DNA from: Bubalus kerabau
Taxonomy: Eukaryota; Chordata; Mammalia; Artiodactyla; Bovidae
DNA length: 64,000 nucleotides
NCBI RefSeq assembly: GCF_029407905.1
Contig: NC_073633.1
Span: forward strand, 28,844,501-28,908,500
Direction of reading: 5' to 3'
Of the stretch, positions 12,360-23,583 are shown piece after piece (position 1 is the first letter of the stretch; each line of letters starts with the position of its first letter). Made by a program: the position numbers and the translations under genes. The notes beneath the pieces were generated by a model that had not been told where the DNA came from, did not search any database, and saw only the letters and a program-made list of their open reading frames with translations.

Positions 12360-13082
12360 GGAATCATAATTTTCCTGTTGTCCTGATCAGAAAGTTTTGT
12401 TCTTCAAAGAGGTAATGATGAATTCTTAGTTAACAAGGAATGAAGTTAACTAGTTAAGCTATTATGGTGGCTTTGTACTGTCTCAACTTAACTATCTGGA
12501 AATCTGTTTCCCAGAATTTCCTTCCCTATATTGTTTTTGTTTATGGCCGGCCATGAAAGAGGTCTGTGTAGGATTTTGAAGGTACTTTTCATGTAGTAGC
12601 CATGTTTCTATGTTCCACAGGTTGGTGCAGGGTTCCAGGGACTATGGCAACTCATAATGTTGCTGCTGATCAGGTAGCTCAATTTATTGTTGACTCACAA
12701 CTCCTCGACCTTCCACCAGATCTCTTACTCATGTTATCTTTGTCTTTGACCAAGTATGCTTGTAGCATGATGGGAAATGACATCCACTTCTCCTGAAGGT
12801 CACCCAGTACTTTGAGCCTAAAGGAGGTAAGAGAAAAAGACAAGTTTCAGTGTATCTTGTGGGTTCCATTGTCCTCATGTTATTTCCATACATGTCACAG
12901 TCTGTCCATGCTTTTGTCCACATCCAACTTTCCTTCACAAATGTTACTCTGATTGCCTTTCAGTAAATCCAGACACAATACCAAATACAAATATAACAGT
13001 TTTTAACTGTATTTAGTGTTGGAATACAAATGGAACAGACTCTTCCACCAGCTTTAGCCCCTGCCTGTGAATAATCCTTTAC
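12360..13082. other. Intergenic sequence conserved between the two units
   Basis: This is non-coding. It matches 44840-45211 and 45916-46200 on the right, where a Bov-B interrupts it at about 45212. There is no V-segment structure. Confidence 0.5.
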
Positions 13083-13416
13083 TGTTCAATCGTTCAGCGG
13101 TGTCTGACTCTTTGTGACTCCATGGACTGCAGCACATTGGGCATCACTGTCCATCACCGACTCCCAGAGCTTTCTCACACTCATGTCCATCGAGTCAGTG
13201 ATACCATCCAACCATCTCATCCTCTGTCATCCCCTTCTCCTCCTGTTTTCAATCTTTCTCAGTACCAGGGTGTTTTCCAATGAGTCAGTTCTTCACATCA
13301 GGTGGCCAAAGTATTGGAGTTTCAGCATCAGCATCAGTCCTTTCAATGAGTATTCAGGACTGATTTCCTTTAGGATTGACTGGTTTGATCTCCTTTCCAT
13401 TCAAGGGACTCTCCCC
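13083..13416 (-). repeat. Bov-B LINE 3' fragment, antisense
   Basis: The plus strand reads the complement of the Bov-B 3' end (GTTCAATCGTTCAGCGGTG, then CATGGACTGCAGCACA). It stops abruptly at GGGACTCTCC, where a SINE piece is joined. Confidence 0.85.
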
Positions 13417-13472
13417 AGGTCTCCTGCATTGCAGGTGGATACTGTACCAGCTGAGCCACAAGAGAAGCAGAA
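13417..13472 (-). repeat. Bov-tA SINE head fragment, antisense
   Basis: A short piece complementary to the SINE head (AGGTCTCCTGCATTGCAGG, then GCTGAGCCAC) is fused directly to the Bov-B fragment on its left. Confidence 0.7.
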
Positions 13473-13565
13473 TAATCCTCATAACTAATATCTTACTCTA
13501 GCTACATCACTGGTAGTTCTCCTTCTCTGAATATGCCCTGACACGATGTCTCAGAGGAAAGGGCT

Positions 13566-13795
13566 GTATAATAAGTTGTTTCAGTTATGTCGTACTCTTT
13601 GCAACCCTATGGACTGTAGCCCACTAAGCTCCTCTGTCCAAGGGATTCTCCAGGAAAGAATACTGGAGTGGGTTGCCATGCCCCTCCTCCAGTGGAACTT
13701 CCCAAAACAGGGATCAAATCTGTGCCTCTTATGTCTCCTGCATTGGCAGGCGAGTTCTTTACCCCTAGTGCCTGGGAAGCCTTGAAAGGAAAGAA
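13566..13795 (-). repeat. Bov-tA SINE, antisense
   Basis: This is a complete antisense ruminant SINE running from the tail block (TTTCAGTTATGTCGTACTC) to the head block (GGCAGGCGAGTTCTTTACC, GCCTGGGAAGCC). Confidence 0.85.
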
Positions 13796-14155
13796 CTAAG
13801 GAAATGATTTTCATGACAATTTCAGATACTATATCAAGATTTGTGATGTGAGGATCTCTAGGTGAAAGTGTCATTTTATATTATTATGGGGCAAGTTTTT
13901 AAATTTAGACAACTTTACACATGTTCTGTATGGTTGATTTAAAGTCAAAAATTCAAGAGGAGAATGTACCAGTAGAAAATTACTATGAACACCTGCTTCC
14001 ATATGGCATGAAAGGAGCTTTTATTTAGAATTAAATCTTCTGATCCAGACCACAGATGAAGCAACCGCAGGACTACCATTTATTGTCTGGGATCTGCAGG
14101 TGTGTATTTCAGCTGGGGTCCTACAGCAGAGAGGCTTTCTCTTATTAAGCTTGGG

Positions 14156-14194
14156 GGTTTTTGCTCAGCTTTTCCTATTACTTCAAGCACTGTG
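14156..14194 (-). promoter_or_regulatory. Recombination signal of left TRDV1 (23-bp spacer)
   Basis: Read on the minus strand, directly after the V codons: heptamer CACAGTG (14188-14194), a 23-nt spacer (14165-14187) and nonamer GCAAAAACC (14156-14164). The heptamer is consensus and the nonamer differs from ACAAAAACC at one base. This is the expected 23-type signal that pairs with a 12-type TRDD or TRAJ signal under RAG1/2. Confidence 0.92.
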
Positions 14195-14731
14195 AGTTCC
14201 CAGAGAGCACAGAAGTACTTTGCAGAATCTTCCAATTGTAAGGTTGAAATGGTGAGGCTGGAGGATTTACGTGATCTCTCAAAATTTATAGAGTAATGGC
14301 CATCCCTTGTAAGGAAAATCATCCCTCCAGTGGGATGTTGCTTGTACCAAAAAATGTTGTAACTGTTCCAACTTGTTTCACACCGACAGTTTAGGGTAAC
14401 TGATTGCCCAACTCTACTGGATATGTCTGGCGGGTCTTGAATAACTTTCTGGGCTACACTGGATCCTGTGGGGAAAATCAGAAAACAGAGATGAAACAGT
14501 GAATAAAATAGTGTAGGAATTAGACTCATTTAGGACCACCACCCCCCAAAACAAACTGAAATCATAAGATGCCTGCTTTTCTCCAACCCTCCTTTCCTCC
14601 CCAAGTCCCTGTGAAGCACCACATGCCTGTGTGCAGGCTTTTCACCCTGAACATGCGCACCCACATTTGGGAGCATCCCTACCAGAGAAGGTGAAGGCCA
14701 GGAGCACCCAGAGCATCCTGAAGAGCGGCAT
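14195..14731 (-). CDS. TRDV1: T-cell receptor delta V segment, TRDV1 family, left copy
   Basis: This encodes the variable domain of a delta chain of gamma-delta T cells. The leader exon is 14683-14731 ([16 protein letters not shown]), with donor GGTAGG. The V exon is 14195-14465 after a CCCCACAG acceptor, and the split codon gives Gly-Ser-Ser-Val-Ala-Gln. Conserved features are the first cysteine in TLNCRC, tryptophan in [22 protein letters not shown] with the second cysteine, and the germline CDR3 start ALWE. There is no stop or frameshift. Two things are odd. CDR2 and the following strand read [12 protein letters not shown], nine residues shorter than the right copy. An extra cysteine follows the first one by two positions (NCRC, where the right copy has NCRY). 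Exon length is 271 nt against 304 in the right copy. Cattle have many TRDV1 members, so this could be a functional variant or a poorly folding one. Confidence 0.93.
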
Positions 14732-14804
14732 GAGGCATGGATTCCCCTGCACAAATGTGCTCAGTTTTGCCTCAAGCTGAGAGTGTCTTTGAGCTCCTGG
14801 CAGC

Positions 14805-14820
14805 ACATATACATATAACC
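14805..14820 (-). promoter_or_regulatory. Possible TATA-like element upstream of left TRDV1
   Basis: On the minus strand GGTTATATGTATATGTG lies about 80 bp upstream of the leader ATG. A related TATGTATATG occurs at the same place upstream of the right copy (about 47758-47770). A promoter role is inferred from position and conservation only. Confidence 0.3.
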
Positions 14821-14879
14821 TCAGGTCCTGTGTGACTCCTTCAAACAGAAAGTGGGGTTTGTCGTTTACATACGTCATG

Positions 14880-15094
14880 TGGTCTGTGCACAGATGGGAA
14901 AAAAAGTCTGGCTCACCACAAACTTTTACTTTGTCAATTTTTCTTTCACTGGTAATTAAGTTAGGCTGATCCTGAAAGGAGGCTTCACAAAAGCAATTAG
15001 TAATAAAGGTTTGAGCTGAGGGGAATTGAGGAACAAACTAGGTGACATTCACTGATAATTATTCAACACAATAATTTTGCCATCCCATTTAAAA
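14880..15094. other. Upstream flank of left TRDV1
   Basis: Non-coding, matching 47830-48040 in the right unit. No motif was identified. Confidence 0.4.
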
Positions 15095-15242
15095 CAGCAT
15101 TTGTTTTTTGTTTTTGAACTTTTTATTAGAGTATAGTTGATTTACAGTGTTGTGTTAGCTTCTGCTGTACAGCAAAATGAAATATCCATCAACAGAGGAG
15201 TGGATAAAGATGTGGAACATATGTACGATGAAATTGTTGCCG
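15095..15242 (-). repeat. Old L1 3'-end fragment (probable)
   Basis: The plus strand contains TTATTAGAGTATAGTTGATT followed by a CTGCTGTACAGCAAAATGAA block, a pattern common in artiodactyl genomes and probably from an L1 3' region. The right unit lacks it at about 48040, so it may have entered one copy only. Confidence 0.5.
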
Positions 15243-15452
15243 TTGTTGTTTAGTTGCTAAGTCGTGTCCCACTGGTTTTCAACCCCATGGACTGTAGCCC
15301 TCCAGACTGCTCTGTCCATGGAATTTCCCAGGCAAGAATACTGGAGTGGGGTACCATTTCCTTCTTCAGGGGTTCTTCCTGACCCAGGGGTCAAACCCAT
15401 GTCTCCTGCTTGGCAAATACATTCTTTACCACCAGGCCACCAGGGAAACCCA
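15243..15452 (-). repeat. Bov-tA SINE, antisense
   Basis: This runs from the tail complement (TTTAGTTGCTAAGTCGTGTC) to the head complement (CCAGGCCACCAGGGAAACCC). It is not present at the homologous place in the right unit. Confidence 0.85.
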
Positions 15453-16215
15453 TGATGAAGCCATTCAGCTATAACAAAAAAAGAATAAAATAATGCCATT
15501 TGGTGCAACATGAACGATCTAAAATAAAATTTAGTATAAGCTATCAACCCTTCTTGTAATCTACTTACTAGTCATGTATTTAGCTTACAATTATATTGTT
15601 CCATCCAGAATCTAAGTACTTTATTTAAAAACTCACAGATCTTTGGTCTTCTTGGTGAAATGTAGTCTTATCCAAAATTTTTAATGTATTTTTTTCTGGG
15701 GTTTTAGGGCTCTACTTAGTTTTTTCAATATGTAAAAATTACTTTGACATCAAATGATAAAAAAGAAATCAGTCCTTCTGACTTTAAGAGTCTATAGATA
15801 TAGAATCTATAGATATAGATACAGAATCAATAGAATTATTGATTGTGTTTATATGAATTTATGACAGGAATAAAATAATTATACTTTTCAAACATGATAT
15901 TGAGTCTTATTTATTAGATTTTGAGAAGGATCAGAATATTCAGTCTCATTTCCTCCACAAGTAGAATTGTACTTATTAGATTATTTGTCTTGGAATTGTC
16001 CTCATGTCACATTTTCTATCCCACTGGTCCAAATTGTTCAGTCTCACTAGTTAGTTGCTTATTATTTTTTCTTCTTGCAAAATGCACTTTAGATAAGCAT
16101 GCTAGATCTTTCTGTGCCATAGTATTATAATACACTCCAACAAAACTTAGTACCTACAAGCTGTATCTACACCATAGATGGTGATGCATGAAGTTTGTAA
16201 ACTGTTACATGTTCA
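15453..16215. other. Intergenic, conserved with the right unit
   Basis: AT-rich non-coding sequence matching about 48030-48690. No gene is seen. Confidence 0.45.
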
Positions 16216-16399
16216 CTGAAGGCAGGAGGAGATGGGGATGACAGAGGATGAGATTGTTGGATGGCATTACCAACTCAATCAACATGAGTTTGCATAAGCT
16301 CGGGGAGTTGGTGATGGACAGGGAAACCTGGCATGCTGCAGTCCACTGGGTCACAAAGAGTCAGAAACAACTGAGCAACTGAAGTGAACTGAACTGACA
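16216..16399 (+). repeat. Bov-B LINE 3'-terminal fragment
   Basis: This contains GGCAGGAGGAGATGGGGATG, the GTTGGTGATGGACAGGGA block, and ends GAACTGAACTGAC. It is about 180 bp long. The homologous right-unit sequence at about 48710 lacks it. Confidence 0.85.
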
Positions 16400-17000
16400 T
16401 GTTCATTTAGAATATAGCTGTCAATCTTCCATTTGGTTTCATCATTTTAATGGATGAATTAATAAAAAGAAGCAAAGGCATAAAGATAATAGAAAAGAAA
16501 GTACAGACAAGGTCTTTAAAACAGTGTCAATTCCTTGGTTTTAAGTTTCTTGAGTGGTGTCGTTAATGACTGATACGTGGAGGAGAATGCATATTTAGTT
16601 GAGACATCTTCTCCCCTGTCCTATTTCACCTCTGAGTGCTGTCAGGCAGCTGATGCCTTGGTTTGCTTGTATCTTAAAAGAAGAGATCATGAATGCTCAC
16701 AGCAGCCTAGGCAGCAGCATGATATTGTATGTGTAGCATATATATTTATATATAACAATTATATAAATATATATACCAGAAAATTGATATTAATAAAATA
16801 TTTTTAAAATATAAATGATAATCTGATACATCAGTTTTATATGCACTTTTTTATGCATAGCTCTATGAAATTTTCTCACAGGTGTAGGTTTTTGTACCAT
16901 TACAAGAATCATGATACAGAATTGTTCCATCTCTAGAGAAAACGATTTTCATACTATCTCCACCCCTGCAACTCATGATAATGCCTAGAAACTACTGATC
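16400..17000. other. Intergenic, AT-rich, no gene seen
   Basis: Matches about 48720-49310 of the right unit. A run of ATATATATTT-like sequence lies at 16737-16815. Confidence 0.45.
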
Positions 17001-18870
17001 TTTTTTTTTTTTAATTTTATTTTATTTTTAAACTTTACATAATTGTATTAGTTTTGCCAAATATCAAAATGAATCCGCCACAGGTATACATGTGTTCCCC
17101 ATCCTGAACCCTCCTCCCTCCCTCCCTCCCTCCCCATTCCATCCCTCTGGGTCGTCCCAGTGCACCAGCCCCAAGCATCCAGTATCGTGCATCGAACCTG
17201 GACTGGCAATTCGTTTCATACATGATATTTTACATGTTTCAATGCCATTCTCCCAAATCTTCCCACCCTCTCCCTCTCTCACAGAGTCCATAAGACTGTT
17301 CTATACATCAGTGTCTCTTTTGCTGTCTCGTACACAGGGTTATTGTTACCATCTTTCTAAATTCCATATATATGTGTTAGTATACTGTATTGGTGTTTTT
17401 CCTTCTGGCTTACTTCACTCTGTATAATAGGCTCCAGTTTCATCCACCTCATTAGAACTGATTCAAATGTATTCTTTTTAATGGCTGAGTAATACTCCAT
17501 TGTGTATATGTACCACAGCTTTCTTATCCATTCATCTGCTGATGGACATTTAGGTTGCTTCCATGTCCTGGCTATTATAAACAGTGCTGCGATGAACATT
17601 GGGGTACACGTGTCTCTTTCCCTTCTGGTTTCCTCAGTGTGTATGCCCAGCAGTGGGATTGCTGGATCATAAGGCAGGTCTATTTCCAGTTTTTTAAGGA
17701 ATCTCCACACTGTTCTCCATAGTGGCTGTACTAGTTTGCATTCCCACCAACAGTGTAAGAGGGTTCCCTTTTCTCCACACCCTCTCCAGCATTTGTTGCT
17801 TGTAGACTTTTGGATCACAGACATTCTGACTGGCGTGAAATGGTACCTCATAGTGGTTTTGATTTGCATTTCTCTGATAATGAATGATGCTGAGCATCTT
17901 TTCATGTGTTTGTTAGCCATCTGTATGTCTTCTTTGGAGAAATGTCTATTTAGTTCTTTGGCCCATTTTTTGATTGGGTCATTTATTTTTCTGGAGTTGA
18001 GCTGTAGGAGTTGCTTGTATATTCTCGAGATTAGTTGTTTGTCAGTTGCTTCATTTGCTATTATCTTCTCCCATTCTGAAGGCTGTCTTTTCACCTTGCT
18101 AATAGTTTCCTTTGATGTGCAGAAGCTTTTAAGGTTAATTAGGTCCCATTTGTTTATTTTTGCTTTTATTTCCAATATTCTGGGAGGTGGGTCATAGAGG
18201 ATCCTGCTGTGATGTATGTCGGAGAGTGTTTTGCCTATGTTCTCCTCTAGGAGTTTTATAGTTTCTGGTCTTACGTTGAGATCTTTAATCCATTTTGAGT
18301 TTATTTTTGTGTATGGTGTTAGAAAGTGTTCTAGTTTCATTCTTCTAAAAGTGGTTGACCAGATTTCCCAGCACCACTTGTTAAAGAGATTGTCTTTAAT
18401 CCATTGTATATTCTTGCCTCCTTTGTCAAAGATAAGGTGTCCATATGTGCGTGGATTTATCTCTGGGCTTTCTATTTTGTTCCATTGATCTATATTTCTG
18501 TCTTTGTGCCAGTACCATACTGTCTTGATAACTGTGGCTTTGTAGTAGAGCCTGAAGTCAGGTAGGTTGATTCCTCCAGTTCCATTCTTCTTTCTCAAGA
18601 TCGCTTTGGCTATTCGAGGTTTTTTGTTTTTCCATACAAATTGTGAAATTATTTGTTCTAGCTCTGTGAAGAATGCTGTTGGTAGCTTGATGGGGATTGC
18701 ATTGAATCTATAGATTGCTTTGGGTAGTATACTCATTTTCACTATATTGATTCTTCCAATCCATGAACATGGTATATTTCTCCATCTGTTAGTATCCTCT
18801 TTGATTTCTTTCACCAGTGTTTTATAGTTTTCTATATATAGGTCTTTAGTTTCTTTAGGTAGATATATTT
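17001..18870 (-). mobile_element. L1 LINE, 5'-truncated, antisense, ORF2 C-terminal half
   Basis: The poly(A) side is at 17001 (T-run on plus). The minus-strand frame 17357-18919 covers the C-terminal part of L1 ORF2 ([42 protein letters not shown], then the Cys-rich [20 protein letters not shown]). It is nearly identical to the L1 at 25577-28194, so both are young. Homology ends near 18870. The right unit has only short unrelated sequence at the corresponding point (about 49310), which implies insertion after the duplication. It lacks the RT core and EN and cannot be active. Confidence 0.92.
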
Positions 18871-18889
18871 TGATGTCTATATTTTTGTC

Positions 18890-20420
18890 CTTTTGAGAAT
18901 GCTGTAAAAGTAAACTCATACATTATGTATGCGATTGTAATATTATAGTGTGTAAGCATGTACCATGTAGTCTTCTGAGATAATTTTTTCACTCACCATT
19001 GAGATCCATCTAAGCTATTGCATGTATCAATAGTATACTTCTTTTAATCACTACAGACTTTCCCCAGCTTATGATGTACCAACTTAGGATTTTTGACTTT
19101 ATGGTTATGAGAAAGGTATATATACATTCACTAGAAACCATACTTTGTATTTTCAATTTTTATCTTTCCCCATGCTGGTAACATGCTGTATACATTCTCT
19201 AATGATGCTGAACAGCAACAGCAAGCTGAGCTCTCAGTCAGCCCTGGGATCGTGAGGGTAAACCACTGATCCACTACAACCATTCTGCACTCATACAGTC
19301 CTTCTGTTCTTCACTTTCAGCACAACATCTTAAGGTTAGGCTAGGCTAGACTCTGATTCACAGTGTTAATTATACTCATTTTATACTTATGATATTTTCA
19401 ACTTAAACTAGCTTATTGAGACTTAACCCTATTTCAAGTTGAGATAGATCTATAAGTAATACTTTATTGTATGGGTGTACCACAGCATATTTATCTATTC
19501 ACACAATGAAGAACACTTGGCTGGTTTCCAGCTTTTGGCCATCACAAACACAGCTGCCATGAATATTCATGTACAGATTTTTGTGTGAACATGGTTTTCA
19601 TTTCTCAAGTATAAATGCTCGTAAAGGAGTATGATTCTGAGCTGTAAGGTGAGTGAATATTTAAGTTTATGTGGAACTGCTAAACTGTCCTCCAGAATGA
19701 CTACCATTTCCCCACTAGCAGTGTATGAGTGATCCAGTTTCTCTACATCATTGCCAGAACTTGGTATCATCAGTATTTTTCATTTTAGCCATTAAGCAAG
19801 ATGTGGACTGGTATCTCATTGTGGCTTTAATTTGCATTTCCCTGATGGTTAATGATGTTGAACATCTGTTTACATGCTTATTTCCATGCTTATTTCCCTA
19901 ATACAAAGTTCTTGCATGAAGTGTCTGAAGGGTGAACCTTTTGTTCATTTTTCAGTTAGATTGCTTGTTTTCTTCCTGCTGAGTTTGGAGAGTACCTTGT
20001 ATTCTGAATACCATCCTTTGATGAAAATACATTGTGAAAATATTCCTGCCTATTCTGTGGTTTGTCTTTTTCATTATCTTAATAGTATCTTTCACAGAGC
20101 AAGCATTTTTAATTTTGATGAAATAGTTTACTTTTTTATGGATTGTGATTTCAGTGTCATGACAAAAATCATTTTGTCTAACAACTGGTCCTGAAGATTT
20201 TCTTTTTTTCAAAAAGAGTCATAGTTTTATATTTCACACATGGAAGTATGGTCCATTTTGAGATTTTCCTTAAATTTTTGTATCAGGTGTGAGATTTAGG
20301 CCAAGTTTCAGTTACCTGCCTAAATCATTTGCTTGTATCATTCCTCCATTGAATTGTCATTGCACCTTTGCCAAAAAGTCAGATTTCCCAACTTTCTCCA
20401 CATCCCCACTTGTGATAACT
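18890..20420 (-). repeat. Old antisense L1 fragment, split by another repeat
   Basis: The plus strand reads diverged complements of L1 ORF2 C-terminal sequence, for example ATTGTGGCTTTAATTTGCAT at about 19818 and GTACCACAGCATATTTATC at 19477. The middle, about 19045-19440, resembles an old MER-type repeat with inverted, partly self-complementary ends (CCAGCTTATGATG, then AACTAGCTTATTGAG). The family assignment of that insert is uncertain. The homologous sequence is missing from the right unit. Confidence 0.55.
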
Positions 20421-20509
20421 CAGTAGCATATACTTGTTAGTGAATTTTATTATCCTTTTTGTATTTTGTATTATACTTTTTATTTTATATTGGAGTATAG
20501 CCAATTAAT

Positions 20510-20670
20510 TTCACTTTCATGCACTGGAGAAGGAAATGACAACCCACTCCAGTGTTCTTGCCTGGAGAGTCCCAGGGAAGGGGAACCTGGTGGGCTGCTG
20601 TCTATGGGGTCGCACAGAATCGGACATGACTGAAGCACTGAAGCAATTTAGCAGCAGCAGCAGCAGCAGC
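20510..20670 (+). repeat. Bov-A2 type SINE with target-site duplication
   Basis: The SINE body runs from TTTCACTTTCATGCACTGGA to a (CAG)n tail. An exact 11-bp direct repeat, AGCCAATTAAT, flanks it at 20499-20509 and 20671-20681. Confidence 0.9.
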
Positions 20671-20681
20671 AGCCAATTAAT

Positions 20682-21358
20682 GCTGTAATAGCTTCAGGTG
20701 GACACCAGAGGGAGTCTATCTGACTAACACTGTAGCATCTGTACTATTGCTTACTTTTCATTCCTTATAGTTATAATTTGTGCTTTCTCTTTTTTCACCA
20801 TGATAATTTTACCTAGGAATGTATATTTTATTAATCATTTTAGCAAAATTAACTTGGTATCTCATAGTTATTTCTATCATTTTCTTTCTATTTTACAAAT
20901 TTGACATTTTTTATTATGTTCTTGTTTCAGTTTACATTAGTTGTAATTTTTCTTCTTTTTTTTTTTTGTTGAAAGCTTACATAACTGTTTTCTCAGCCTT
21001 TTTCTTTAGCAGTATAAACATCTAAAAGGATAAATCTCTCCTATGTAAAATATTAACTATATCTCATAAATATTTGTATGTATGTGTTCTCACTATATTT
21101 TCTTTCAAAATATTTTCTTATACCACACTAATTATTTATTTAGTGTTTTTTTTTTAAGTTTAATGTCTAAGTTCCAAATATTTGGGAGTTTCTAGAGATA
21201 TACTTTTGCTATTGATTTTCTAAGTCAATTCTAATTTGATCAAAGAATAAATTCTATATAATTTGTTTTCTTAAATGTACTAAGACTTTTTATGCACTAA
21301 CCAATGTGCATGTGTGTATTTATCTACATGGCAGGGTGTGCCTGGAGCCTCGGCTGCA
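20682..21358. other. Downstream flank of left TRAV23 pseudogene
   Basis: Non-coding and AT-rich. From about 20850 it matches 52620-53130 in the right unit. Confidence 0.45.
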
Positions 21359-21397
21359 GATCTGGGTACAGGCTGCAGGTGCCTGGGGAGCACTGTG
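21359..21397 (-). promoter_or_regulatory. Recombination signal of left TRAV23 pseudogene
   Basis: On the minus strand: heptamer CACAGTG (21391-21397), a 23-nt spacer, and a weak nonamer ACCCAGATC (21359-21367). The spacer differs from that of the left TRAV22 at one base, although the V exons belong to different subgroups. Confidence 0.75.
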
Positions 21398-21900
21398 CAC
21401 TTGCTGCACAGAAGTAGGTGGCTGAGTCTCCAGGCTGGGACGCTGTGATGTGCAGTGAGAGCTGTTTGGCATCCCGTACTGAGGAAAACTGTGAGTCTCC
21501 CACCTTCCTTTTTATTCGTAACTGAATCTATGACTATCAAGAATACAAGGCCTTTACCAAGGTGTTGACTGTACCAGGAGAAGTAGTCAAATGCTCTCTT
21601 CTCCTACAGTTCAGAATGGAAATCTCTCCTTCCTGGACTATCAAAGATTGAGGGCTCTGTTTCACCTGCTTTTGGTCACTTTTTTCCTTCTCTTGTCCAC
21701 CCACCCGTTTAAAGAGATAAAAAGTCTTCAGGTCTACAGATTAATATTTCCTTCTTAAAGTTCCTATCTGCATGAATTTGTCCATTCCCCAATTTTCTCA
21801 TTCCCCTTAATTAATGAGATATCTTAGTTTTCATCCACCACAAACCACAGTCTAAGTGAAGCCACAGAAGTAAAAATGATGCTCCCAGAATCTTGTCCAT
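21398..21900 (-). pseudogene. TRAV23: TRAV23/DV6-like V pseudogene, left copy
   Basis: The leader exon is 21849-21900 (MDKILGASFLLLWLHLD). The V exon (about 21398-21707) is recognisable in three different frames. FR1 (GQEKEKSDQKQVKQSPQ, then EISILNC) is followed by a net loss of about 4 nt in CDR1. FR2 and CDR2 (AFDYFSWYSQ, then NKKEGGRL) are in a second frame. A +1 shift puts FR3 (DAKQLSLHITASQPGDSATY, FCAAS) in a third. The acceptor AG seen in the right copy (TTTAAG) reads TTTAAA here. The peptide pieces match human TRAV23/DV6, which can serve alpha and delta chains. These breaks mean no V domain can be made. Confidence 0.88.
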
Positions 21901-23416
21901 CGTTCTTGGCACCAAAGGTCAGTGACAACTCACGTTCCTCTTCTGGTCTTCTCAACCAGCTAGAACTCTGACTTTAAGTTCACATCTGCTTTAATGCTTT
22001 CAACAGACCCCATCCTCTTACAAATGCTTTCACTTAAACCTATCTCTCTCAAAGAAAGTATTCCCCATATTGAAGCTAGAATTGCTGTAAATTAATTTCA
22101 TTGGGAATCAGAAACACTCTGCTTACACATGGGTTAAGAGCAGGTTAGAATTTCTCTCCCACTGTCCACCTCTTCCTTTTCTTAACACCTCCTAGAAAAA
22201 CTCATATATTAGGACAGCATGATATGTTAATGGAGATTACATTATTTTACAATGGGAAAGAGAGAGACTCCCATGAAGTTACAAATTAGTGTGCAGAGGG
22301 ATATTTCTTTTTTTATTATAAATACTAATTAAAGTCTATTGAAGATACACAGAAGCATATTATATATCATTACAAGATAAAGTCATGGATCCAAACAGAG
22401 AGAATGTATAGCCCTTTTGCCATGATGACTTCAATTTTGACACAATTTTTCAGACGTGTCCACATTTTACATGACCCTAAAAAATGATAGAGAGCCAATC
22501 AAGTTCAATTTATATATATATATATATATATATACTTTTCCTAAAATATAAATTTGGCAAATGGAATATTTCCAAGATGATCATGGATCCTAAGCTGACA
22601 TTCGGGTTGCTCAGAATACTTTTGATAAGGGTTGAAGTATAAAAAGTGAGTTAAATTATGAATCTGTACAGATTTAAGACATCCAAATACTCTGTCTCTT
22701 CCTTCACACACATCGGTATCACAGATGTCCCTCAGCTTCTGATGTCATTAAGATCACATGACCATTGCTGCTGATATTTTATCAGAGATAGAATAAAACA
22801 ACCCACCACCTCTGGATGGTGAAGATGATTCTGGAAAATATAGTGAATAAGAGAAGCAATATCAAGTGTCAAAGTGTAAGAGGTCTGAAGGAAAGGTTGG
22901 AGAGGAAATACCCAGGGTCAGGAGAGAAACATGGGTTTGTGAGTAAAACATGTCCTTCATCACTTAGGGAGCAGAGCAGTGTGAAGATTAAAGTGGATAG
23001 TGCTGGGGAAGACATGTCTAGACTTGGCTAGAAAGAGATGGGGGTTGGTTGGATAGGCAAAGAAAGTTCAAAGACAAATGTGAACATTGGAGAATTAGAC
23101 TTGAATAATAGCAAAAGCAGTGAAACCTGCAGGACTGTTCCCAGGAATAAATGTCACGGTGGCTATATTAGACATTGTTGGCACCTTGCTCAAATTTTCT
23201 CAGAAACGTCATCTGTGCTCAGTCCCCAAGTTCTTTGTGTTTTGCTGCCAGCAGCTTAGATAACAACTGATTTCTGTGACTATCCAATTCTCTTGTCTAA
23301 GTGGTACAGTGTAGTCTGACATGTGCTGTAGCACTCCCCACAAAATCAGGCAGACAGAACATCAGGAACCTCTGAAATCTTCTTCTTGTTTGGCCTTTTC
23401 CCTTTCCCTAGTCAGT
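21901..23416. other. Upstream flank of left TRAV23 pseudogene, no gene seen
   Basis: Matches 53714-54370 as far as about 22560, after which the two units cannot be aligned easily by eye. It contains an (AT)n run at about 22512-22533. Confidence 0.45.
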
Positions 23417-23583
23417 GGGCTTCCCAGGTGGTGCTAATGGTAAAGAAGCCACCTGCCAAGGCAGGAGACCTGAGAGACTCCAGTTCAATCCCTGGGTCTG
23501 GAAGACCCCCTGGAGGAGGAAATAGCAACCCAGTCCAGTATTCTTGCCTGGAAAATCCCACAGGCAGAGGAGCCTGGTGGATA
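23417..23583 (+). repeat. Bov-tA SINE, 3'-truncated
   Basis: Head GGGCTTCCCAGGTGGTGCTA, then the CCCTGGAGGAGG and CAGTATTCTTGCCTGG blocks. It stops after GAGCCTGGTGG, without the usual tail. Confidence 0.85.
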
